A DNA stretch of 64,000 nucleotides. Origin: Cinclus cinclus (Eukaryota > Chordata > Aves > Passeriformes > Cinclidae). The notes under the pieces were generated by a model. That model saw nothing but the letters and a program-made list of their open reading frames with translations. It was not told the origin of the DNA and did not search any database. Location: positions 97,427,729 to 97,491,728 of the forward strand of contig NC_085048.1 in the NCBI RefSeq assembly GCF_963662255.1. Direction: 5' to 3'. Each line of letters opens with the position of its first letter. The stretch's first letter is position 1. Of the stretch, positions 13,601 through 25,566 are shown one piece after another. The position numbers were made by a program, and so were the translations under genes.

Positions 13601-16600
13601 GTTTCCCAAGTATGTTTTTCTAAGCTGACACCTATAAGTTGAGCTTTCCAAGAAAGATCTTCAGTCTCTAGTGGGTACTCAGCAAGCGCATTTATCAGCT
13701 CAAGTGGCCTAACTTTTGTATGTTTGAGTGATACGTGGCCCTTAAAAAGATAAACGCTGGGGCTTCAGCATCACCAGCAGCAGCAGTATTCTTGCTCTTT
13801 TCACTCAGCACAGATAGGCAAGCTTTGTTTTCCCAGCTTTGCTGCATGTTTCCCTTTCTGTGTACAGCCTGTGAAGAACTGCACACCAAAGACCAACTAA
13901 ACAAGCCCACCCTTGCTCACCACTACACGCCATTATCCTAAAGACAAAACCCAATAAATACAGAAGGAGGTCTGCTGAAGTTGCTTTGGCACAGAACCAC
14001 CCAGGAGAGAAGCAGAAGTGTCTCTAAATCAGTTTTATGGTTCCCTGGCTGGGGCCAGCTGCTCTTTATACACCTTGTACAGCAAATGGGGACTGACTTG
14101 TGCCAAGCCATCAGCGCTGCCAGCTGAGCAGCAGCTCTGGCCCCAGGTCTTGCTAAGCAGGCCCCCCTGAAGAGGGAATATATGGGGACAGTCACAGGCT
14201 TGAGGTTCAAAATCTTAGGCAAGCTTATGTTCAGTTTTCTGGCTAATCCCACTGCAACAGAACATGGGATGAATGAGGGAGAGGGACCCTCTCCTAAAAG
14301 GAGATGGTAGAGAATAAAGCTCAAAGAAGGATGAAAACCAGGAGTAGAAATTCAAACTACACAGAGAACAAGAAACTCAGGACCTACAAACTGGCAATAT
14401 TCTTGCTGAATTGACTGTAAAGGGATGGATGTGTCCTCTGGCATGACAATCTCCCTTCTCTATTAACATATTGTTCATAAACTTTCTTTCAATACTTAAC
14501 GTTTTATTGTTCTTATAAATAATATAATCTTCTTGCCTGCTAAACTCTTGGGGCTAGTCTATGGTTTACAGTCATAAAAATCAAGACAAATTATTTTCTT
14601 CATTTTATGCTGCCTTTCTTGGACAAATCTTCAGGAAAATGCTACTAAATGCCCTCCTGTCTTGTCAGTTATCCTGCCCCTTGGCAAAGCACTCCATGGC
14701 TTGTTAAAAGAGAAAGAATATTGGTTAGTGTTGCCTAAATTAGTCCTAAACCACCTCACAAATGAGGACTTCCAGGAAAAGGAGATGAGAGCAGAATGTT
14801 CTTTCTTTTGGTGGCAGTCTCTCTCCTTGTATATTGATCTAAACTAGCCAAGGGCTGCTTCCTGTGGCTGTCTCCACACCTTATGATTGCAGGGTCCTGC
14901 TTCTTTTCTTTTCTTTTCTTCTTTTCTTTTCTTTTCTTTTCTTTTCTTTTCTTTTCTTTTCTTTTCTTTTCTTTTCTTTTCTTTTTCTTCCTCTCCTCTC
15001 CTCTCCTCTCCTCTCCTCTCCTCTCCTCTCCTCTCCTCTCCTCTCCTCTCCTCTCCTCTCCTCTCCTCTCCTCTCCTCTCCTCTCCTCTCCTCTCCTCTC
15101 CTCTCCTCTCCTCTCCTCTCCTCTCCTCTCCTCTCCTCTCCTCTCCTCTCCTCTCCTCTCCTCTCCTCTCCTCTCCTCTCCTCTCCTCTCCTCTCCTCTC
15201 CTCTCCTCTCCCCTCCCCCTCCCCCTTCCCCTCCCCCTCCCCAAAACTATTCTGCTACAATCTGCTCTGAAATGGTGGTGGTGTTAATAATGGAAATATT
15301 GGAATAATGGAAATATCCCAAACGCTCCACAGTTGTTTAACGAGGTTGTATTACCATGCAAAAACCTCCCCTTTGCACTACAGGCTTAGGGTCTTCACAC
15401 TCCAGCACTAACAGCTGTCAGGGGGGTATCAAAGCCCTGCTCAAAATCCAGGCTGTGTGAAGAAGCATCCGCCTTGGCTTACTGCACTGCCCAATATCAC
15501 CTAAAACACAGGGGTTCCTGAAAAACCACCACACAGACCAAACACCCCTCCATTTAGAGTAGCTGTTTTTACAGCTACACAGAAAACAAAAGCATGATAA
15601 CCAAGAAATATATGAAGTGTGTCTGAGTAACCACGGATATAGATGACAGTAGAGTTCATGGACCCCAAGAATCACCAATTCCTTCTCGCTCTTAAGATGT
15701 GTCCAATATCTGAACCTGTACACTGCCACCTCCTCTGGCCTTCCTACAGTCCTCACACAGCTGATGATTCTAGGTGAACGCTGTTTCAAAAGTAGATTTC
15801 TGTTGCAAACATAATTTTTCATCCTTTAAAGCTGCTTCCATTTTTATTTCCCTATATTTCTTGGAAAATGTTTTTTTTTTTGTGTGTGTGAATAATCATG
15901 TATCTAAGCAACACCCTAAAAGAAAAAAGCTTATGCCCAGTCATTGCAAACCATCCACACATGGTTTTGCTGTTTACTGAAACTTGCAGCTGCATTTCAG
16001 ATGTCTATGTACACCCAAGGTTGAGCCATTTTTTTTTCTGAACTCCACGTGAAAAAGAATAATGGCATCCAAATTCTGTTACATTCTTGAGATATTACTG
16101 GCTTCCAAAGAACACTTGCACATGCACAGTCACTTCAGTGCCAGTACATCCCACAATACTTCTCCTTTCAGGCTAAGAAACAGCATTATCTAAATTTCAT
16201 AGGTGATCTTGGGTCTATGTCATATTTCCCCACACAGGAAGTCTGATAAAAGAAGATGTCACTCATGGGCTTTCTGAGCCTTAGAGATGGGAAAGGCTGT
16301 TCAATGGCTATACTTTTGGCTTCTCTTTTGACTGGATTAAATAACAGACTTGTGGCATATTTTTCTTCTGCCACTGGTGTTTGTGTAGGTAGATGTTCAG
16401 AGAACATCTGTTTCTTGATAGTTGTCTCAGCTATTCTGCTTTACAAAGAGTTTGCCTATAAAGATGTACCCAAGGGATAAAAAGGCCCTAAATATGAAAA
16501 CATCCTTTCCACTGTTAAGCCTTTTTTTTTTTTTCCAAATCTCTGTACAAACTTCTACAGTTACAATTTAATGAGAAAAACTCTGATAAACCTACTGGGG

Positions 16601-19600
16601 CTTCTTAATGGTTTAAATACACCTTCATGGGTCCCTTATTTTAAGAAGTTTCAGCTAATAGCAAAGAAGCAAATTCTCAAGTATCTTTTTGCTCAGGCAG
16701 CTCTTCCAATTCATTCATGAAAGCACAAAGACCTGATTTTAAGTTACTGTAACAGAAACAGAGGGTTACAGGACTGCTGACTAACCAGTTATTTCCCATT
16801 TTCTATTTCTTCATTTAACTTCCTTCCTTAGTATGCATTTCCCCCGACTATTTTTAAATTTAATGATACTGAACAACTCTGCCACATTACCAAGACAATT
16901 TTGAGCTTTTGCATTTATCTGAGATTTCCCTGGTCTTGCAGCTCTGCCAGTACTACTTTTTGTGAACGAACAAATCATCATATCAAGCAGCTTGCTTCTG
17001 CCTCTCTCATGAAACCCACAACTTGGATTCAAGAGCCGTCACTCCCTCCTATTTCCATCAGGCATAAAGCAGACCTGACTGCATGCACATTGAGCATGAG
17101 TGGCACCGTGTTTTTTGTTTGACCTCAGGAGAGAAATATATTGATTGCACAGAGCTCAGGCTGAGCAACAAGATGACAGAACATACAGTGATGAATAACC
17201 AAAGGCATTTTAGCTGCCTTTAACTGAAATTTACTGAATTAGTACTTCACTCAACTCTCACATGGGCAAAGTTCTTCTAGCTGCAGTTTCTGCCATGATT
17301 AAATGTGCCTGTGTAAGACTTGAGAACGACTGGGAAACATTTGGCCAATCATTTCTGAAGGGAAGAAGCTGCAGTGGAACAAGCTCGGAAAGGTTAAAAT
17401 CCAGTGAGGACTTGTTGCGGGGCTACAACTGTTTTCAAGGCATTACTGCTTCTCTCATGCACCTACTATGGATTTTTAAACACAAGCAATAGCACTGTCT
17501 CACCCACAGTAAGTAATCCCATATGTTAACACCAAACCATTCAATTTCTTACCTTATTCCACTCCAAAGCTTTAATTACTTGTAAAGGCTGCTAATGCTT
17601 TGCCTTGTTTAATGCAGTAAGATTTAATTTTCATTCTACTTCTCATTTGATTCAAGAAAGATTGCACTGAAACCTTCTCATGTCTAGGTGTACCAGCCAG
17701 TGCTATCAGCAGACCCACTGAGCTCAGGAGGATGTATTTTACATGGCAATAATAACTGCATTTGTTTTACAAACCTGGTGTGCCAATAAAGTACCTATGG
17801 CAGGATTTCCTAAGGCTCTGCAGACTGGTCTGCTATTGCCTTCAGCAGAAGCAGGCTACTGAGGAGGTATTTTATTTGTCTGGATTGCTATGAAATTGCC
17901 CCTTGGATTATAATAGAGTGTTTCTATTTGTAAAAGGTTTTTATTATCACTTCAAACATTTATTGTGCTCTGGAGGACTTTAACAATTCAAATGTTCACC
18001 AGCACGAACCCTAATTTTTGTCCTTAAACATCTTTTCCCAAAATGTCTTCAGATATGCACTTGGTGCTGACACACTACAAAAACTGTCTCTTTTGATATA
18101 GGTAAGCAAGGCTTATTCAGATCATGGCCAAAGGCTATGTTTTCAATAATATCAAGCTGTTTCAGTCTAAAAATTGCATATTAAATGCTCCAAGCAGTTT
18201 TTCTGTTGCTCTCACCCTGATGCTACAATGGCAAGAGGCAAAATTCTCTTTGTCTTAAGAGCTTCAAAGATAAGGTAATCTTACATTCATTAAAATAAAG
18301 AAATTACATTGTATTTTCCAGCACACCGCCAGCAGTAGGTAATGTTACATGAAGTCAATTGTCAACAGAACTACCCTGTAATTGTTCTCTTCTTCTCTCC
18401 ACAATGAAGAGCAATTAAAGCTTGCATAAAAAACAAGACAGTATGCTGGAAAAGATGACCCTGTGGTACAAGTGAGAAAAAACGATGACGTGCATATGAT
18501 CCGTGTCAAACTGAAGACAATCAGAAAAGGAAGAAACAAACTGGAAAAGAAATGAAGGTCAATAGCAGGATTAACACTAGGGAAAGGGGATGAGCGTGAT
18601 GAGGAACAGAGAGAAACCGTAAAGCTTTACTTCTGACTTCTTTGGTAGTTCTTAACAAGAAAGACTGTAAAGATATCAAACAAATATTTGAGAGTTACTC
18701 AAGCAAACAAGTCACTAGTAGAGAAGGGCATAGTAATTGGGAAGGCAGAAGAAGCTGGAGAAGTTCAGGTTGGGAAAGGCAGGTGAGCAGGCAGCAGTAG
18801 ATAAGCCTTATGAGAAGGAAAGGGGAATATCCCCAGGAGAACAAAGTGGAGGGAAGATTCCAGGGACTGGCAGGGATTCACGGGAACACAGGCCATAGAG
18901 TTTCAAGCAGGATTTGGCTTTATGAGCTCGCAGCAAACAGGGCAGCTGATAAACCCAGTAATTATGATCCTGGGCAGCCACCACAGGCATGATAGCTGGT
19001 TTACAGGGAGGTTGCTTGGCAATAGGGATGGACTGGCTGGAGCCACACGTCGATGGAGAGCTGTCAAAGGGGTGCTTTGGCACACCAGTGTCTAGTTTGC
19101 AATCACATCTACAAGCTCTTTAAATGCTCAGAGAACTAAAAATAGAGGTATTTGCAGGACTGTCACTGAAGACCAAATGGAATGTTCTGCTAAGCAGGAG
19201 GTACATGCTCACTAAGAAGACATTGCTCCTTCAATGACCTGAGCTAGAGGCACCCTGAAAGCCGCAAAAATGGAGAATCCATGATTACAAACTCCAGCTA
19301 GTCTTTGGTTCGAACCCGAACCAGCACCTCGTAAGTCAGTATAAAATCTCCACTAACTTCTGAGATGCTGGACTATCTCATGTAATGCTGGGCAAAATTT
19401 GGTTTTTGGATGACTGCTCTATAAAGCTGTGGTGCTTGACATTTAATTTGGAGACGTCACATTTCAGTGCTCCAGCTGAGCACCTCAAACTCCACACCCG
19501 CAGCAAAAAGAAGTGAAATGTCTTTGTCCTTGAATTCTCCATCAGTTACTGATAATGTTTTGACATGTTTAGCTAGGGTTTAATGTTAAAGAAACACCTG

Positions 19601-22600
19601 AAATGCTTAGATTAACTAGTCTGAACTGAAATGCTCTGTAGAAATCATTCAGTTTAGATGACCAAAGCACAGTGAAAGTTTAATTTTCTGTGGCTGGCAT
19701 AAACCTACAGGGGCAGGCAAACCCTAAGAAGCACTGAAATTAAAATAATATTTTTTACAATTTCTTTTTTAATTAAGAAAGAGTTTTATTTCAAGTATTT
19801 GGGTTCCTCCATCTTGCCTGCTAGAATAAAATCCCAACAAATTTAGCATCAAAATGTTTTAATAGTGACCCTTCAGTGGGGACTCATCAAGTCACCTGCG
19901 TGGATGTATTCCAAGTAAAGGTTTGTATTGTTGCTCTCAACTACAAGAAAGCAAGCTGTGATTTAGATTACTTTTCTGCTCAGAGCACCCAACCTATGCC
20001 CACACACACTTAGGAAATTCCTATCAGTGGTACCCAAAGAAGTTAATACTCCCATGCAGCTATGGCAAGCAGAAAACATTGCTATGGTGACAGTTCTACA
20101 TTTGAGGAAAATCAGTGTAGGATCAGAATTCTCCACAGAAATATGCTGACCATTGACCTGCTGCTCTCTGAGCCTCTTGCTCTCTGTTCTTTATAGAGAT
20201 TACCCAAGTGAGAAAATAACTCTCAGAAATTCACCAGCAAATTGATCAAAATATGACATGCACCAAAGGAATCAGATCTGCTTGAAACACACTCTCATTC
20301 TGCCTGTAGACTGTGTATAGGATGGCAAAGACAAATAACCTGACACTGCAGCTTAATAACACTGCTGGCTCTTCCAGCTGCTTTCTCATTTGCTTTTGTT
20401 TGATTATTCCTTAACTTTAAGAAGATCAGCTCTGGAGGCAACTCCCCCTAACCTGAAACCTCTGCAAAAGCTGCTTGTACAAGCCCCAGAGAACTGCAGA
20501 GCCCTGGGGAGGTAACACTGCTGCTTATCAGGTGCACACCCTGGCTTGGCTGTTGTGTTTTGGGTGGGTTGGCCCTATAGACAGCAAGGCTGCATTTGGG
20601 GAGAGCAGAGAGCCAGAACCTCCTGTGGCTGCAGCCCTGATTCACATCCTGGAATACAACCATGAAGAAGATGGGACAAATATATGTACCCCTTAAACCT
20701 TCAGACCATCTTGGTTATTTGTGGGATTTCTTCCCAAGTTATCCTCTGTAGTGCCTGCTCTCACAGGCTCACCCCCTGGCTCCTGGCAGCACAGTCCAAC
20801 CTCTGCTTACTGAGCTGTCCAAATGTGCTTTGCACATCACTTCCATTTAATTATCACCCCCAGAACATCTGGACTGACAGATATTCTCACAAGACTATGA
20901 TACAGAGCCAGAGGATATTTTAGAAGTGAGTGGTTATGGTGCTTAGGTTGTGGAACACAAACAGAAATGCTGCTGCATATGCTAGGTCCCTACAGAGGAC
21001 CCAGAGAGAAGGTCTAACCTAGCTGACATCCTAAGGAAGGAGAGAACAGCTGCCAAAGCCAGTGAGATAGCAGAAAACACAGAATGCTGTGTCTCTTACT
21101 TAAGAGCAGAGCATGCCTCATCCCTTTGGGTGGAGTTGTCAGTCCACAGGAATATTGAGTCATTTAACAGGATACTTCAGGGATAAGGCAAGTACGAACA
21201 GTCCTGCTCACTCCTACACACTGTGTCCTCAACACCTGTAACCTCTGCACAGCTATACAGAGAGAAGATTCCTGCATCTCTTCTTCCCAGGGGCACTTCT
21301 CAAGCGCACATAACCCAGACACGTTCCATCCCAAAATCATCTGCCCACAGTGAAGGTGCTATAAAAGAAAGACCATTTTGTCGAAAAATCACTTTTATAT
21401 GTCAGAGTACTTCACTTGACCTCATTTTTAATGCCTGGTATAGATTTCCAGTGTCTTCTATCACCTGATTTTTGAAACATGTACTTACAAATAAGAAGCT
21501 TAGAAACCAATTTTAATGGGTCTATGTTTAAAAATGTTCTACTATACAGGCACCTGTTTAGTAAAGGTTTATTCTAACACATAAGATAGAAAAAAAATCT
21601 GGGTTCAAAGTCTAGACTCATAGACTGAGTCAGAAATCCAGATCTTCAGGCATTCCAGAGTTGCCTGGTGTGCTAGGCAGAATAAGTCACTGCTACCAGA
21701 ATACGGGGAAAACTAGGACTTGCATCTGTAACATCTTCCTTTTACCAGGAAGAAATCTGGTCTGAGTTATACCTTTGCTTTCAGCCTTTAACAAAGTGCT
21801 GAGTACTACAGGTGGTTTGCATCTGGGGAGGGAAGGTAAAAACTCAACTGAAAACCACAGTCTACAGTTACACCAAAGAACCAAGAATAAATTTCAGCTA
21901 GCTGCTCCTTAAAGAAATAATAATAATAATAATAATAATAATAGTAGCCTTGAAACCCAGTACCTTTTGGAGTGCAAAATGATGACTGAATAGATGGTGT
22001 AGTCTGACAGCAAGCAATTAGAAATTAGACCAAATGATTTTCTTACATAGCTCTGAAAATCCAGATGTGTCTCATGAAAACAGACTCAACATTTCATTAT
22101 TCAAGCACAAACAATACAGTAATAAAAACTGAAGGCCCAGAGTGCTATCAAGAGGGTGTTTTATGGACTGTAAGACACACACTTTGTTGGCTATTCAGGA
22201 AAATGCTTTAAAATTGGAATTTCAACTCTCACTTCCTAAAGACTCCATTAAATATGTTTCTCACCCAGACTGTTTGATTAAGTCCCTGAAGAATCAGGGA
22301 AGCGCAGAGCTGCAGCCAAGGAGGCACCTAAGAGATGGAAGCTGCTTGGCTCTGCAAAGGTCCTGCTCAAGGAGCACGGATAGAACAGTTCTCTCCCAGC
22401 CTGGCTATTCCTAACCCTTGTGTTCACAGAAGGAAGAAGAACTGGAGTCTTTCTCAGCTCCTCTTACACAAACTCCAGGAGAACTTGCAGCCCTGTCCCT
22501 GGATGACTGTATTTCAATGCCTAGATGTGAAAGATTTAGTAGTTTTATTAAAACCGTTGAGAACAGAGCGAGGGCTTGAAAAGACATAGAGAGATTCCTG

Positions 22601-25566
22601 CAAGTTGGAATCATCTACAGATGAGAAGCTGAATAACCTGTGGGTGATTTACCCTTGAGAGACACTGAGGACAGTTGCTGTTCGTTAGGCAGTGAATAAG
22701 GGAGCTTTCCACCACCTCAGTAGGATACTGGTGTGTTGAGCTGGAGTAATAAAGTTGCTTTGACACATGTAGCTGATGAATCCGTTGAGGAAGGCAAGCT
22801 GTTTTGACTCTGCACGTCTGGTAGTTCTTGGCAAGGGTGGGTAAAAACAGCATTCTTGTCAATTAAGCATGACACAAAAGCAAATCAAATTGCTCAGAGC
22901 CAGGATAATGTGGTGTGTGAGCTGATAGAGGAATCAAAGGTAACCCAGGTGGGTAGGTACATAAATGAACTGGCTGGGAGAGAAAAACACGGACCTCGAA
23001 AGAATGGCTTTGGAGCTGCTCACCCAGGTGACATCTCGCTGCCCTGCCATTTGGTTTCTCCCATGCTGGGACCACAAGCCAGACAGATTTGTTCAGGTTT
23101 GACTAAGAGCACAGCGTCGTGTTTTAGTGGAACAACCAGTTAATTCATTGGGGTTTTTTGCTTTTGCTGGGCGGAACTGCCAAAAATAACCCAATACAAC
23201 TGTGTGGTGGAAGAAACCCTGCTGCAGCTGAGTGCACTGTGGGCTTTGCCTCTACAAGATGCAGCAGCTTGAGAGGCACATGAAGAGAAGCACTGAGGTG
23301 GGGGCAGCAAGCTCCTCTTCATCTGCAGGAGCTGGACACGTGGCTGGTAAAAGCCATGCTAGGATGGAGCGCAGCAGCCTCGGGATGCTGGTGCTCCAGC
23401 AGACACTGCTCCTGTGCAGTCTGGTACCCCCAGCATGGCAGATCTGCCACAGCCTTCACTGTGCCCACAGGCACAACCTGGCCTCACTTCCAGCCACCTT
23501 CTGCTGCATCTCCTCACTCAGAGCAAAGCCCTGCTCTACGGCTCTCTGAACCCACCCCAAGTACCGTAAGTAACCCAGGAGTATGCACTGGCAGGTGGCA
23601 TTCCAAGAGAAGGTACGACTTGGGGAACATTTGTCAGAATCCAGCCTTTGTTGCACATCAAAAAAACCCAGTTGTCAGCCTCCACCTCGCATGTGAGATG
23701 TGACATTACTGACTCTAAGGAGAGAGCACTGCCCTCAGTTGGTGCTACAGGAATATGAGATGCACAACTCTTGGTTCTGCCATTTACACCTGTCAAGATG
23801 GGGAAAAACCCCTGCTGAGTTCCTCAGCTCCTCTGCCCGGGTACAAATGACTGCAGATGGGGCAATGAAGAGGAGGTGGAAATGCAAAGTAAGAGGAAAC
23901 ATTTCACATTTCAATAACCACAGAGAGGAGAAGCCAGAGTTGGCAGGGAAGCAGTGTGTTCACACATCACCTGAAGATTTCTGTTTCCCACAGCAGGTGT
24001 AATGAAAAAATGGGTTTGTTAAAACATTGGCTTTTTTGTTCCTTCATTCTGGTCAGTCAAATGATCTCTTTTAAATACACATTCCTATGATGAAGAAAGC
24101 TTAATTAAAACTGTTTTAATGACTGGGCTACCAAATGCAATTGCAAAGCAAGTTAACTGGATTTTTTTCAATGCAAAAAGTAACAATACCTAATAACACC
24201 GCTATACTCACCATCACGACACCATTATATGGATTAGTCACTATCGATAAAACGTTTTCCATACCTAATGAATGTAAACGCAATTATGACCTGTAAGTTT
24301 CTTCCTCTACAACAGAGGGAAAACACGACATTTATGCTCAGAAGACATCTGGCTTCTAACAAAACTTAAAAACTGGCAGAGCTAAGACCGCTAAGATTTT
24401 GTGCTCAGGGACAGAGTTTCTCAAGCAACAGCCCAAAACTAGTAGATGGCCACAGAGTTTAAAAAAAAAAAAATCCTCCCACGAAAACTCATAATTGGCT
24501 TTACAAAGTGCTGCTCTTTCCTGAACACCGATGGGATGTGAAAAACTGCGGCCGGCTGCAGCGATACACTGAGAACACTGCATCGTGCTACAGCTGGAAG
24601 ACACACGGCTTGGTGTGCCCCGAGTCTTTAAACACATACACACCCGAAGTTTGCCAGCAGTTAAAGCCGGTACCAAGCTGAGCGGCCAGGCACGGCGAAA
24701 GCCTGGCTCTCGCTCAGCATCTCCATCTGCCCGCTACTGCCGGCCCCCGCGCCGCCTCTCCCAGCACCGAGCCATTCGCCCGGCGGGCGCATCCCGGCGC
24801 AGGCAGCGCTACACGGGCGGCCGCCGGTCCCGTTCGCTCCTTCGGGCCGGCAGAACGAAGCAGCCCAGCCGCCGGCAGCAGAAGTTTGCCGGGGAGGGAC
24901 GGGGCTGCCGCAGCCGCGACGGCCGGCGCTCCCGTCAACCCGCCGGAGCGCTGCGGGCCGGGAGCAGCGCCGGTCCCCGGCTCCGTGCGCGGAGCGACGG
25001 GGGGGGGGGGGCAGGGGGGGGGCGGCGGGACCGCGACGCCCGGACGGGAGGTCAGCGGGGACAGAGGGACCCGGAGTCGCTGCGAAGCCCCGGTTGCCAC
25101 AGCAACGCGGCGGCGCCTCTCCCCAAACTTTGGTCGCTATAACGACGGGGCCGGGGCCGCGGCATCCCCCGGACGGGCGGGTCTGCGCCGCGGGGCCGTC
25201 GGGGCGGCGCTCACCTATGGTGGAGACGACGGTGCCCACGAAGTAGAAGGCGCCGGGGAAGTCCCAGCGGGGCCGCAGGGCATCGACGCGGATGCCCGCG
25301 GCCATGGCCGCCTCGTAGCTCCGCAGGAAGGCGCGCAGCTCCGGCAGGCTGATGTTGAAGATGCGGCTGAAGTTGTGGAGGGTCCGGTTCCAGCGGAGCT
25401 GCGCCGCCGCCTCCGACGGGCTCTCGAGGGCCGAGAAGACGGTGGCGCCGGCGCTCAGGTACGCCGCGATGAGGGCGGCCAGCAGCAGGAACCGCCCGTT
25501 GTCCTCGTTGAGGGGCGCCAGGCGCCGCCGGCGGCAGGAGCCCACCGCCCCCCGCGGGGGCATCAT
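6732..25566 (-). CDS. KCNK12: KCNK12 (THIK-2) two-pore-domain potassium channel, two coding exons joined
   Basis: Plasma-membrane/ER potassium channel subunit of the K2P family, THIK subgroup; two subunits form one pore. Joining 25566-25215 to 7627-6732 gives 1248 nt, 415 residues plus TAG. Seen in order: arginine cluster at residues 12-15; conserved LNED at 19-22; M1 about 26-46; extracellular cap with sequons N60, N65 and N71; pore 1 TIGFG at 116-120; M2 about 131-152 ending FFNLFLER; M3 about 200-221; pore 2 TIGFGD at 243-248; M4 about 266-290; Cys cluster 302-308; RRLSGEMISM at 347-356; C-terminal NNRLAETS at 405-412. GLFGCAGTI in M2, SGLLP after M2, NAITPG and TANGYPR match KCNK12 rather than its paralogue KCNK13 (THIK-1), as I recall the two families. 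Human KCNK12 is about 430 residues; the difference is mainly at the N-terminus. No frameshift or premature stop is present. No other coding gene lies within 38 kb upstream. Confidence 0.95.
8511..8524. promoter_or_regulatory. Perfect palindrome of two overlapping POU octamers
   Basis: ATTTGCATGCAAAT reads identically on both strands and contains ATTTGCAT and its complement ATGCAAAT overlapping by two bases. ATGCAAAT is the classic POU-domain (OCT) octamer. It lies in KCNK12 intron 1, about 0.9 kb upstream of exon 2. Binding is not shown. Confidence 0.4.
9262..9350 (+). mobile_element. CR1-type LINE 3' end, strongly truncated
   Basis: Matches the recalled avian CR1 3' end: CTAGTGAAAGGTGTCCCTGC, then CCCCTTCCAACCCAAACC and a TTCTATGATTTTATGA terminus resembling the short 3' tandem repeat of CR1. 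Only about 90 bp remain, so it is a dead 5'-truncated insertion. It sits in the KCNK12 intron, antisense to the gene. Confidence 0.8.
10082..10175 (-). mobile_element. CR1-type LINE 3' end, minus orientation
   Basis: On the + strand it reads GAATCATTTAGGTTGGAAAA, then CATTGAGTCCAACTGTTACC and CCAAGCCACCACTAAAACA, the reverse complement of a common CR1 3' end. About 95 bp are recognisable; similarity fades after about 10175. It lies in the KCNK12 intron, sense with the gene and opposite to the CR1 fragment 730 bp away. Its end sequence differs from that copy, indicating another subfamily. Confidence 0.85.
14900..15242. repeat. Compound polypyrimidine tract: (TTTTC)n - (CCTCT)n - (CCCCT)n
   Basis: 343 consecutive pyrimidines on the + strand with no purine. 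The left part (to about 14985) is TTTTC pentamers with small slips, the middle (about 14986-15210) is a long regular CCTCT array, and the end is C-richer (CCCCCT). It lies in KCNK12 intron 1, so the pre-mRNA carries the purine strand (GGAGA/GAAAA). Open frames through it encode only repeats such as GEERR or LLSSP and are not genes. Confidence 0.98.
21915..21942. repeat. (AAT)n microsatellite
   Basis: About nine AAT units in KCNK12 intron 1, ending in a degenerate ATAGTAG. Confidence 0.95.
24999..25029 (+). other. G-rich runs with G-quadruplex potential at the start of intron 1
   Basis: A run of 13 G (24999-25011), CA, then 9 G, followed by CGGCGGG on the + strand. The KCNK12 transcript carries the complementary C-rich strand, so a quadruplex would form on the DNA strand that serves as template. 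Run lengths this long are also typical sequencing or assembly trouble spots. Confidence 0.5.
25215..25566 (-). CDS. KCNK12: KCNK12 coding exon 1 (N-terminus, M1, extracellular cap, first half of pore 1)
   Basis: Encodes residues 1-117 plus the first base of the Gly118 codon. It begins with two adjacent in-frame ATGs (25566 and 25563). No more upstream in-frame Met was found. The second ATG has A at -3 and so the better Kozak context; either could be used, changing the protein by one residue. The exon is very GC-rich and lies inside the CpG island. It covers the RRRR cluster (12-15), M1 and the cap helices with RAFLRSYEAA, and ends in FYFVGTVVSTI just before the filter. The donor is ATAG followed by GTGAGC on the minus strand, with GT at 25214-25213. 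Reading through the donor makes an open frame down to 24661, but the residues after the donor no longer resemble a K2P channel, so that extension is intronic. Confidence 0.93.

Larger units (their letters stand above)
7628..25214 (-). other. KCNK12: KCNK12 intron 1 (17,587 bp)
   Basis: Canonical GT-AG intron, phase 1, between the two coding exons. Its first ~500 bp (25214 down to about 24700) are part of the CpG island. The rest is ordinary AT-rich sequence with short spurious frames. Identifiable contents are two truncated CR1 ends (about 9262-9350 and 10082-10175), a POU-octamer palindrome (8511-8524), a compound pyrimidine tract (14900-15242) and an AAT microsatellite (21915-21942). I see no additional coding exon and no tRNA in 10.2-14.9, 15.25-21.9 or 22-24.6 kb. 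An intron at exactly this filter position is usual for the THIK genes, to my knowledge. Confidence 0.9.

Noticed and set aside
14756..15307. Long open frames on both strands (repeated GEERR, LLSSP and FLFFS proteins)
   Set aside because: They are translations of the pentanucleotide pyrimidine tract; a 5-bp repeat without stops is open in several frames at once.
19300..19325. GGTTCGAACC resembling a tRNA T-loop/B box
   Set aside because: No A box, acceptor stem or cloverleaf can be drawn around it; it is a short chance palindrome.
24661..25214. Continuation of KCNK12 exon 1 as a single-exon 301-residue protein
   Set aside because: Similarity to K2P channels stops exactly at a strong GTGAGC donor, and the missing filter half is at 7627 in the matching phase.
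6732..25566. Assignment to KCNK13 (THIK-1) instead of KCNK12
   Set aside because: M2 (GLFGCAGTI), the segment after M2 (RSGLLP), NAITPG and the TANGYPR tail fit KCNK12; THIK-1 differs at these points as I recall it.
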